From NCBI RefSeq assembly GCF_000022085.1, contig NC_011888.1, positions 1 to 20,286 on the forward strand: a DNA stretch of 20,286 nt, in the 5' to 3' direction. The position numbers were made by a program, and so were the translations under genes. Each line of letters starts with the position of its first letter. Position 1 is the stretch's first letter. Positions 14,414 to 20,286 of this stretch are shown piece by piece. The stretch is from Methylobacterium nodulans ORS 2060 (lineage in GTDB: Bacteria > Pseudomonadota > Alphaproteobacteria > Rhizobiales > Beijerinckiaceae). The notes under the pieces are model-generated. The model was not told the DNA's origin and searched no databases. It saw nothing but the letters and a program-made list of their open reading frames with translations.

Positions 14414-14827
14414 TTTGCAATTTCCTTCAGCACATCATAATTTGACTTTTTTCGAAGCTTATCACTTGGAAGAACGCTCATTCAAGGGGTGCGCTGAGAT
14501 CGGTATCGTTATTTTAATGCGTGACCTTAGGTTCCTAACCGGCAGCTGTTTCAAAGTTCTGATACATATTCGCAACTTGTCTACCGTTGAAATCCCATCA
14601 CCATTTCAGTTTGTGGGTTCGAATTAACTGCTGAGGAAAAAGAAGATTTGTTTAAAATTACTAGCCGCTGCCGCCATCCACTCCATTCCCTGCGCGGGGG
14701 TGCTACTGCCTCTGTAGAGGCCGGCTGCCAGATCGCGCAGTCAGGTAGCCCCATCGCCCGCCGCTCGGCGAGTTCACCATGGAGGCAGGCGAGCCTCCCA
14801 GATAGCGGTTGAGTGAAAAAGCTGGAC
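14414..14827. other. Non-coding stretch before the recombinase
   Basis: About 410 bp in which I see no gene; an open plus-strand frame ending at 14627 mostly mirrors the membrane gene. Composition shifts from AT-rich to GC-rich near 14665, a likely acquisition boundary. GGAGGC and GCCTCC (14781-14798) form a hairpin shortly before the recombinase. Confidence 0.4.
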
Positions 14828-14863
14828 CGTATAAATCCGAAACGACCGTTTCGGATTTATACG
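14828..14863. repeat. 36-bp perfect inverted repeat, candidate recombination site
   Basis: Arms CGTATAAATCCGAAACG (14828-14844) and CGTTTCGGATTTATACG (14847-14863) are exact complements separated by the dinucleotide AC. It ends at the first base of the GTG start of the serine recombinase. Serine recombinases cut symmetric sites with a 2-bp stagger at a central dinucleotide, which this layout fits. It could instead be an operator for the same protein. Confidence 0.75.
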
Positions 14864-15516
14864 TGACCTCATTCGTTGCCTATTTTCGCGTCTCGACCAC
14901 GCGCCAGGGCCGCAGTGGCTTGGGCCTCGACGCGCAGCGCATCGCCGTTGAGCGCTACACGGGTGGCAGGGGCGAGCTGATTGCGGAGTACACCGAAGTT
15001 GAGAGCGGCCGAAAGGACGGACGACCGCAGCTTGCTGCGGCGATCGATCTGTGCCGGAAGCGAAAGGCCGTTTTGGTGATAGCCAAGCTTGACCGTCTAG
15101 CGCGAAACGTCGCCTTCATCTCGAACCTCATGGAAAGCCGAGTCGAGTTCATCGCGGCCGACATGCCGGAAGCGCAACGAGTAACGGTTCATCTAATAGC
15201 AGCCATCGCCGAGCATGAACGGGAGGTCATTTCGAAACGCACCAAGGAAGCCCTAGCCGCCGCCAAGGCAAGGGGAGTGCGCCTCGGCAATCCTCGGCCC
15301 AATCCAGCGAAGGCTACCAGCCAAGCGGCTGAACGTGCCGCCCAGTTTCGGGTAGCTATCTTGCCATTAGTCCAATCTTTTAAGGCTGGTGGCCGTTCAC
15401 TTCGCGCTATTGCGGCAGATCTTAATGCTCGCCAAGTACCAACACTAAACGGGGGACGCTGGCATGCCGCGACTGTGAGTTCGATACTCAAGAAAAGCGT
15501 TCAAACTCAAATGTAA
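14863..15516 (+). CDS. Small serine recombinase (resolvase/invertase type)
   Basis: The GTG at 14863 gives 217 residues beginning directly before the catalytic fold; a TTG at 14809 would run through the palindrome. FVAYFRVST (4-12) contains the nucleophile Ser11 and the conserved Arg9. KLDRLARN (about 75-82) and MPEAQRVTVHLIAAIAEHER (part of 102-122) hold the other family arginines and the E helix, followed by the KRTKEALAAAKARG segment. A short C-terminal HTH around SLRAIAADLNARQVPTLNGG ends with ATVSSILKK. This is the group used for resolution, inversion or small-element integration. The palindrome at its start codon could be both target and operator. The GmrSD-like gene starts 28 bp later and may be cargo. 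Confidence 0.88.
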   Translation: MTSFVAYFRVSTTRQGRSGLGLDAQRIAVERYTGGRGELIAEYTEVESGRKDGRPQLAAAIDLCRKRKAVLVIAKLDRLARNVAFISNLMESRVEFIAADMPEAQRVTVHLIAAIAEHEREVISKRTKEALAAAKARGVRLGNPRPNPAKATSQAAERAAQFRVAILPLVQSFKAGGRSLRAIAADLNARQVPTLNGGRWHAATVSSILKKSVQTQM

Positions 15517-15544
15517 TCTCAGTTTAAAACGGCCTACAAATCGG

Positions 15545-17230
15545 ATGACAACATTTATTCAAACGGCGCACGAACTAGTTGGCGACTTGTTATCGCGTCA
15601 GATCCACTACCACGTACCAGAACATCAAAGGGACTACTCATGGACAGAGGATGAAGTTTCCCAGTTTTGGGAAGACATTTGGGAAGGCTCAAAGCGAGAC
15701 TCAGAGCATTTCCTAGGTCCAGCTGTCGTAAGGACGATTCCGCCAGGGCATTCGTACGAAATCATTGATGGTCAGCAGCGGCTAACCACAACTCTCATTC
15801 TGCTTGCAGCTCTGAGAAACAGTTATCTTGAGAGAGGCGACTCCCTCGGGGGTACGCTCCAATCAACATATTTTGGTCATATTGATCGTAGAACGAGAGA
15901 AACTATACCCAAATTCACAATGAACAGTACTAATAATGAAACCTTCAAAAACTTTATTGCTGAAATTAAACCTATGAAAGATTTTGAGAATGCCGAGAAA
16001 AACCGCAAAACAAAACTTAGTAATAAACGTCTTCTGCAGGCATATATTTTTCTAAAAGGAAAGGTGGACGAACTAACAATGGCGTCGGGAACATTCTCAA
16101 GCGCGCCTCTTGCTGATATAGAAGATTTTTTGAAAGAGAAACTGTCAGTTATACAAATTGTTGTTTCAGACGAAGCCGATGCTTTTGCATTGTTTGAAAC
16201 ACTTAATGAGAGAGGAATAGAGCTTTCAATTCTCGACCTCCTCAAGAATCATTTCTTTAAAGTTGCAGACAAATCGCGTGAAACAGTAAAGCAAAGATGG
16301 TTTGAAACTCTATCTAATCTTGATGAAAATGTTGGGAGTAAATTCATTCGTCACTACTGGGTTTCAAAGAACGGGAGGGTACAGGCTGGCCGCCTTTATC
16401 GAGTTCTCCGCGACTCAGCTAAAAACAAAGCCGACGTTCTTCGCCTCTCTGAGGATCTCCTTCACGACTCTCGCCTGTATTCCGCATTGACCGTGTCTGA
16501 CGATGAACTGTGGGATGGGCGTCCGCAGCAAGTCCGTGATGATATATCGACTTTAAAACTACTGAACGCCTCGCAATGCTTGCCAGTCCTACTAGCGGCG
16601 CACCGCAAGATGGAGGATGGTCATTTTGACCGTGTGCTCCATCTAATGATGGTGATGGCGGTCAGATATTCATTGATTTGCCAGTATAGAACTGGTGCTC
16701 TTGAGATTGCATATGCAGATATAGCTCACAAAATATCTTCAGGAGAACTGAGGCGCGCAGGTGCAGTTAGAAGAGAGTTGTCTGATTTATATCCTCGTGA
16801 TGATGATTTTCGTTCTCATTTTTGCTCGCGAGAAATTAAGACAGCGAAGCATGCGCGCTTTCTACTTAGGGCGCTTGATGCAACTTCGACAGGTGGAATT
16901 ATTTCTCCTGTGAGTGACGCGGCATCAGTAAATCTTGAGCACATTGCGCCAAAGACTAAAAATCAACACTGGAGCATCGGTGACCTGAAAGGCGAAAGCT
17001 ATGAAGGTTGGGTGTACCGCATTGGCAATCAGGCGCTTCTTGAGAAGACCCTTAATCACTCCATAGGGAATGGGTCATTCACAGAAAAAAAGGTAGCGTT
17101 CTCGCAGTCCCAAATCGCTCTTACCAAGCCCGTAGCGGATCGTGACAGCTGGACAACGGCGGAAATTCAGGCACGGCAGGTGCAATTAGCTGATCTGGCC
17201 GTTAAATGCTGGCGTTATGATGTGGATTAA
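15545..17230 (+). CDS. DUF262/DUF1524 GmrSD-like endonuclease
   Basis: The protein has 561 residues from the ATG at 15545. The N-terminal DUF262 domain shows VPEHQRDYSW (24-33) and the NTP-binding IDGQQRLTT (74-82). A helical middle with FALFETLNERGIELSILDLL (about 217-236) is also typical of DUF262. The C-terminal DUF1524 HNH-type nuclease has NLEHIAPKT (463-471, His466) and GNQALLEKTLNHSIGN (493-508). In GmrSD, a type IV restriction system, these two parts cut phage DNA with glucosylated hydroxymethylcytosine; fused single-chain forms are widespread in defence islands. The GC content is lower than the surroundings. It is in the same direction as, and 28 bp after, the recombinase, so the two probably move and are transcribed together. 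Confidence 0.88.
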   Translation: MTTFIQTAHELVGDLLSRQIHYHVPEHQRDYSWTEDEVSQFWEDIWEGSKRDSEHFLGPAVVRTIPPGHSYEIIDGQQRLTTTLILLAALRNSYLERGDSLGGTLQSTYFGHIDRRTRETIPKFTMNSTNNETFKNFIAEIKPMKDFENAEKNRKTKLSNKRLLQAYIFLKGKVDELTMASGTFSSAPLADIEDFLKEKLSVIQIVVSDEADAFALFETLNERGIELSILDLLKNHFFKVADKSRETVKQRWFETLSNLDENVGSKFIRHYWVSKNGRVQAGRLYRVLRDSAKNKADVLRLSEDLLHDSRLYSALTVSDDELWDGRPQQVRDDISTLKLLNASQCLPVLLAAHRKMEDGHFDRVLHLMMVMAVRYSLICQYRTGALEIAYADIAHKISSGELRRAGAVRRELSDLYPRDDDFRSHFCSREIKTAKHARFLLRALDATSTGGIISPVSDAASVNLEHIAPKTKNQHWSIGDLKGESYEGWVYRIGNQALLEKTLNHSIGNGSFTEKKVAFSQSQIALTKPVADRDSWTTAEIQARQVQLADLAVKCWRYDVD

Positions 17231-17485
17231 GTCCGAACGAATTACTCATGATCAGAGATAGTGGAGAGTGAATGTAGAGCAGCCCCTTGCAAGGGCAATC
17301 CTTTTGCAAGGGTAGCCTCGCTGCCAAGCTGGAGATTGGTGCGGCTACATCACCTTGACTCTCTCCATGCCCTTACGGGCTATGCGGGGCAGAGAGGTGA
17401 CTTTCCGTTGTTCGATGGGCCGCGGCACCGTCACTGAGAGCCCCCGCCACAGGGCGGGCCGACGACCACGTGCCAGCCGTAAATC
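17231..17485. other. Intergenic gap with small palindromes
   Basis: No gene is seen. CCCTTGCAAGGG (17284-17295) is a perfect 12-bp palindrome, and a second TTGCAAGGG lies about 20 bp further. A GC-rich hairpin, CCCGCC-ACA-GGGCGGG, lies near 17443-17459 downstream of the minus-strand pseudogene and may end its transcript. Confidence 0.4.
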
Positions 17486-18168
17486 TTAGGAGGGCGAGAC
17501 CGTATCCGGTGCCGGCGCTGCAGGCGCCGACACGTAGTGCACGAGGGTGTGCTCAACCGTGCGCACGCGGCCCGCTGTGGCTAACCGACCTGCCGTTTCA
17601 AGCTTATCGAGCAAGGCGAGGGCGGCCACTGAGCCAAGATACTTGGTCGGTTCCCACCCGGCGACATCGCTGGCTATCGCAGCCGGTATGACCAGGGCCT
17701 CCACGAGAAGGGGGGAGGTCGCGCCGGTCCTGCGCCTCCAGGTAGGTGACGCGCTCGAACTCGGCGCGACTGCCCACCTGCATGATGGACCGCGAGCCAC
17801 CCGAAGCCGGCACAACCCATGCCCCATCACGGTAGAGGACCCGACCATCCGTCTCATCGTCGAGCGGTTCACGGGACCCCGGGAAGCACCAACGGGTCAC
17901 GCGCTCGCGCGAGGCCTCCTCACGCGGGAGGAAGGGGCCGGATATGGAACGACTCGGCCGAGGGAAGGTTTGCGGCTGCCAGTTCCTGCAATCGGCGCGC
18001 GGCCTGGATCGCGAGCTCGGCCTCGGCCAACGCGCGGACGATGGTTCGAGCGAACGCTGGCATTGCGGTATCTCGCGCGCGACCGCGGCCTCGAACACGC
18101 CGCGCAGGCGCTCGGCCTCTGCCGTCGAAGCATCAGACGCGCCCGGGTTGAGTGGACAGGTTGGACAT
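17486..18168 (-). pseudogene. Decayed paralogue of the neighbouring coiled-coil gene
   Basis: Across three minus-strand frames the sequence follows the intact gene at 18278-19204. It starts MSN at 18168, jumps after about ten codons to EAERLRGVFEAAVAR (intact: EAERLRSVFEETARR), then continues in a shifted frame with RALAEAELAIQAARRLQ and NLPSAESF. After another shift come RERVTRW and FERVTYLEAQ, and after a third LLVEALVIPA and GWEPTKYLGS (intact: LLIESLCVPA and GWMPTEALDP). So most of the N-terminal coiled coil has been deleted and at least three frameshifts have accumulated. It shows that the gene was duplicated in tandem and one copy has decayed. Confidence 0.75.
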
Positions 18169-18277
18169 GGCTACGCACTTCTACGCTTGAGGTCAGTGCA
18201 GGCCGCCTCGGGCCCGCGAGGGATCCGGGGCGGACACCGCAGACGAACCCGCGGAGCCCACCCCCGAATAGGGACCC

Positions 18278-19204
18278 TCAGTCTGAGGCCTCCGCAGGCT
18301 CGGCACCGACCGGGTGCACGAACACGTCGACCGTCTCCTGCTCGGGCTCCTTCGGCGCTGGGGCGTGCTCAAGGTCGGCGAGCCGCGCCAGGATCGTGCG
18401 CGGGTCTAGGGCTTCGGTCGGCATCCAGCCCGGCACTTGCCCACCGACGAGGGCCGGGACGCAAAGGCTCTCGATCAGGAGCGGCATGTAGATCGGGCTT
18501 GTCGGCCGAGCGTAGGTGATGCGGTCGAACTCGCCGCGCTCGGTGATCTCCTGCCCGCCGCCCGTCATCGATGTGTTTCGGAGCCACCCCCTATCGCCCT
18601 TGCGGACGATCATCTGCTCGATCGCGTCCGGGTAGGGCTCACGCGTCCCGGGACGGAGCCAGCGGGTGACGCGCGTGCGCCGGATTTCCTTCCGGTGTCC
18701 CCGAGGGACGCTGCGGAACTCTTCGGCGGAGGGGATGTGCGGGCCGCCGGCGCCCTGCGCCTGGCGGGCTGCCTGAATGGCAAGCTCCGCCTCTGCCCAG
18801 GCCCGAATGATGGCGCGACCTTCGACGCTCATGACCCCCAGCCCGCGGCGCGCTGTCTCCTCGAACACGCTGCGGAGGCGTTCGGCCTCGGAGCGCTTGT
18901 GCTCAATCTCGGCGAGCCGCAGAGCCTCGTGCGCGTCCGCCACCTGGCGGGCCAGCGTTTCGACGGCGCGGCGGGCGATATCGAGGTCGACCTCGGCATC
19001 CGTGCGCACCTGGCGGGCCGCAATGGCAGCGTCGCGCCCCTCGCCGAGGGCGGCCTCGTACTTGGCGGTTGCCGCCTGCAGCGCAGCCTTCGCCGTGGCG
19101 AGGCCGCCCTCGGCCGCGCGGTGCTTGCTTTCGAGGTCGGCGATCACGTCGGCGCCGTTGCGCAGGGTGATGGTGGGGACGGTGCGAAGGTTGGACTTGG
19201 ACAT
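18278..19204 (-). CDS. Coiled-coil protein with conserved C-terminal domain, function unknown
   Basis: The protein has 308 residues from the ATG at 19204; a TTG four codons upstream is less likely. Residues about 20-150 are Ala-, Glu- and Arg-rich heptads predicted to form a long coiled coil. From about 175 a domain begins with RVTRWLRPGTREP and continues through GEFDRITY, MPLLIESLCVPA and GWMPTEALDP to about 285, then a charged tail. The fact that the same C-terminal positions are recognisable in the decayed neighbour shows which residues are typical of the family. No enzyme motif, signal or membrane segment is seen. It probably forms an operon with the gene 58 bp upstream. Confidence 0.65.
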   Translation of the reverse strand: MSKSNLRTVPTITLRNGADVIADLESKHRAAEGGLATAKAALQAATAKYEAALGEGRDAAIAARQVRTDAEVDLDIARRAVETLARQVADAHEALRLAEIEHKRSEAERLRSVFEETARRGLGVMSVEGRAIIRAWAEAELAIQAARQAQGAGGPHIPSAEEFRSVPRGHRKEIRRTRVTRWLRPGTREPYPDAIEQMIVRKGDRGWLRNTSMTGGGQEITERGEFDRITYARPTSPIYMPLLIESLCVPALVGGQVPGWMPTEALDPRTILARLADLEHAPAPKEPEQETVDVFVHPVGAEPAEASD

Positions 19205-19262
19205 GAGGGTACTCAACGCGTTGAGAGATTGAGGGGCCGACAGGCGGCGGGTTCGGGAGGGG

Positions 19263-19703
19263 TTAGGCGCGTCCGGGCCGCGGCGCGGACCGCAGGTCGG
19301 CTGTGACGACGTCGGCGAAGGACTGCTCGGCGGAGACGCGGACGGCCTCGCCCGTGATCAGCCGAGCCGCGCCGGCGGAACGCTCCTGCTTCTGCAGGTC
19401 TGCCGTGACCAGCTCGGCGAACGAACGTTCGGCCGGGGTGCGTCCCGCATCATGGACAACCGGCCGGGCCGCAGCCGCCGCCTCGCCACGCCCGCCCGGC
19501 TGCAGACCAGCCGTGACGGTAACGGCGAAGGGCTGCTCCGCCGGGGCATTACGGGAGGCGGTTGACGGCGGATGCGCCGCACCCGGCGTCGTCAGCTTTC
19601 CGGTTTGATGGAACGCCATTGCCCTGGCGTTCCGCTCTTCGTTGATCGGCCACCCGGCCGTGTTGGCCGAGGACCCGCCGTGAGAGGGGGGAGTGAGCGT
19701 CAT
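19263..19703 (-). CDS. Threefold peptide-repeat protein, function unknown
   Basis: The protein has 146 residues from the ATG at 19703. After a polar head (1-50) the motif PAExxFAxxVTAxLQ occurs three times: residues 54-68, 90-104 and 124-138, spaced by 36 and 34 residues, with weaker similarity in the linkers. The repeats could be short amphipathic helices that bind the same partner several times. I recognise no family. It is upstream of the coiled-coil gene by 58 bp on the same strand, so they may work together, perhaps as scaffold and coiled-coil partner, but that is a guess. Confidence 0.6.
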   Translation of the reverse strand: MTLTPPSHGGSSANTAGWPINEERNARAMAFHQTGKLTTPGAAHPPSTASRNAPAEQPFAVTVTAGLQPGGRGEAAAAARPVVHDAGRTPAERSFAELVTADLQKQERSAGAARLITGEAVRVSAEQSFADVVTADLRSAPRPGRA

Positions 19704-19922
19704 GGTTTGGCTCGTCTGGAAAAGCGGGCGCAAGCGCCCGCGGCCATCGCTCGATTTGCGAGCGGCCGACGACACCATTCCGAGGCCAGCCAATCCAGGC
19801 GCAAAACCCCAACAAAAATTCGGCGATTTATGCTACTGATCCACCGCTTACGATCGGTGGCGCCCAATGACGAGGGAAGCTCATCCAGGTAGGCGCGAGA
19901 GCGAGCCGGATGGAGCTGGCCC
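19704..19922. other. Upstream region of the repeat-protein operon
   Basis: No gene is seen. CCACCG and CGGTGG (19841-19860) form a 6-bp hairpin around CTTACGAT. On the minus strand an AT-rich tract with TAGCATAAAT near 19830 may be the operon promoter, but no clear -35 is visible. Confidence 0.35.
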
Positions 19923-20036
19923 TGTCACACCTGTCACCTGATGCGTCACACCTTTTTGAACGCGAGGTGTGACAGATTTTTTTTTGGTTCTCCTGACGCT
20001 TACCGGGCGCGTCACACCTGTCACACCTGTCACACC
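19923..20036 (+). repeat. Repeat array B: 114-bp GTCACACC iteron-like element
   Basis: Read on the plus strand: TGTCACACC and TGTCACC, 6 nt, GTCACACCT, 12 nt, inverted GGTGTGACAG, 35 nt, then GTCACACC at 20011, 20020 and 20029. Order, orientation, all gap lengths and the total match array A, while the gap sequences have diverged. Unlike array A, the matching frame contains stop codons, so coding does not explain the conservation. The 35-nt gap starts with a run of nine T, which is easily melted DNA. A single further GTCACACC lies near 20230. Confidence 0.85.
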
Positions 20037-20286
20037 TCTTTTCTCCGGCAAGCGCAGCGCGTGGGTGCGCACGGGCGGGCCTCGCGACGCTGGGCGCCCA
20101 GTCCGGGGACCAACCGCGCAAGCACCCCCCTCGGCACGAAGGCAGAGGATCGCGGCTGAGCGCGAAGGATCATCCGGACAAACCTGCGGCCTAAGCGGAA
20201 GCTGAGCCTCTCGGGGTCAGATAAGGCAGTCACACCTGCCACGCCCTCTTCCGAGTGGGATGCAGCGCGATAGCTGGAGAGCGTTG
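20037..20286. other. Right-edge stretch with no gene seen
   Basis: Open frames on both strands have shadow-like Arg/Ala/Pro composition and I do not call them. One isolated GTCACACC followed by a degenerate TGCCACGCC occurs at about 20230-20246 and may be an outlying unit of array B. Confidence 0.35.

Noticed and set aside
14130..14627. 165-residue plus-strand frame
   Set aside because: The first half is antisense to the membrane gene; the remainder has no domain and no ribosome site.
14828..14863. loxP-like site for a tyrosine recombinase
   Set aside because: Tyrosine recombinase sites have a 6-8 bp asymmetric core; here the core is 2 bp and the adjacent enzyme is a serine recombinase.
17547..18491. 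314-residue plus-strand reading frame
   Set aside because: It crosses the pseudogene and part of the next gene on the opposite strand with low-complexity Arg/Pro sequence; similarity to the intact gene is on the minus strand.
18437..19306. 289-residue plus-strand reading frame
   Set aside because: It mirrors the coiled-coil gene, whose frame has sensible heptads and a decayed paralogue; the plus frame has neither.
1..20286. tRNA genes as attachment sites or rRNA genes
   Set aside because: I found no cloverleaf-like sequence with GGTTCGAATCC-type arms and no rRNA signature on either strand by eye.

Overview
The window looks like accessory DNA from a high-GC alphaproteobacterium. Methylobacterium or a close relative is my best guess, from the base composition, the codon use and the general look of several small proteins; no rRNA, tRNA or housekeeping gene is present to confirm it. 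Plasmid-type genes, satellite or phage-type genes, recombinases, broken transposon pieces and defence-type genes are mixed together, so this is a plasmid, an integrated plasmid, or a composite genomic island.

Left part (1-5.6 kb). After a possible 29-residue membrane peptide and a transposase remnant, a minus-strand operon runs from 5564 down to 688: an AlpA-type helix-turn-helix protein, a zinc-ribbon protein, a small primase zinc-finger-like protein, a large Toprim plus DUF927-type primase/helicase, a 129-residue protein and a winged-helix protein resembling a terminase small subunit (Nu1-like). Five of the six genes overlap by 1 to 8 bases. The set resembles the replication and packaging-interference block of a phage satellite. 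Inside the 129-residue gene is a 114-bp array of GTCACACC repeats.

Middle (5.6-11.8 kb). A minus-strand pair, an XRE regulator with a 418-residue protein of unknown function, ends in a good terminator. Next come a plasmid-type block: a winged-helix candidate replication protein (+), a type Ib-like partition pair (ribbon-helix-helix protein and ParA, -), a HEPN/TIGR02391-like protein, a hypothetical protein and a CopG-like protein. GATATCC/GATACCC sites with fixed spacing flank the partition genes and may be centromere or operator sites.

Right-centre (12.3-17.2 kb). A defence-like cluster holds an Abi-like HEPN protein, a resolvase 3' fragment, an AT-rich multi-pass membrane protein, an intact small serine recombinase preceded by a 36-bp perfect inverted repeat with a 2-bp centre, and a DUF262/DUF1524 (GmrSD-like) endonuclease.

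Right end (17.4-20.3 kb). A coiled-coil protein gene is followed downstream on the same strand by a decayed paralogue of itself. Upstream of both is a gene encoding a threefold peptide repeat. Near the edge lies a second 114-bp GTCACACC array, in opposite orientation to the first and with all internal spacings identical (6, 12 and 35 nt) although the spacer sequences differ and the second copy is not coding. This pair of arrays is the most striking signal in the window and is best explained as a replication-origin-like or other protein-binding DNA element.
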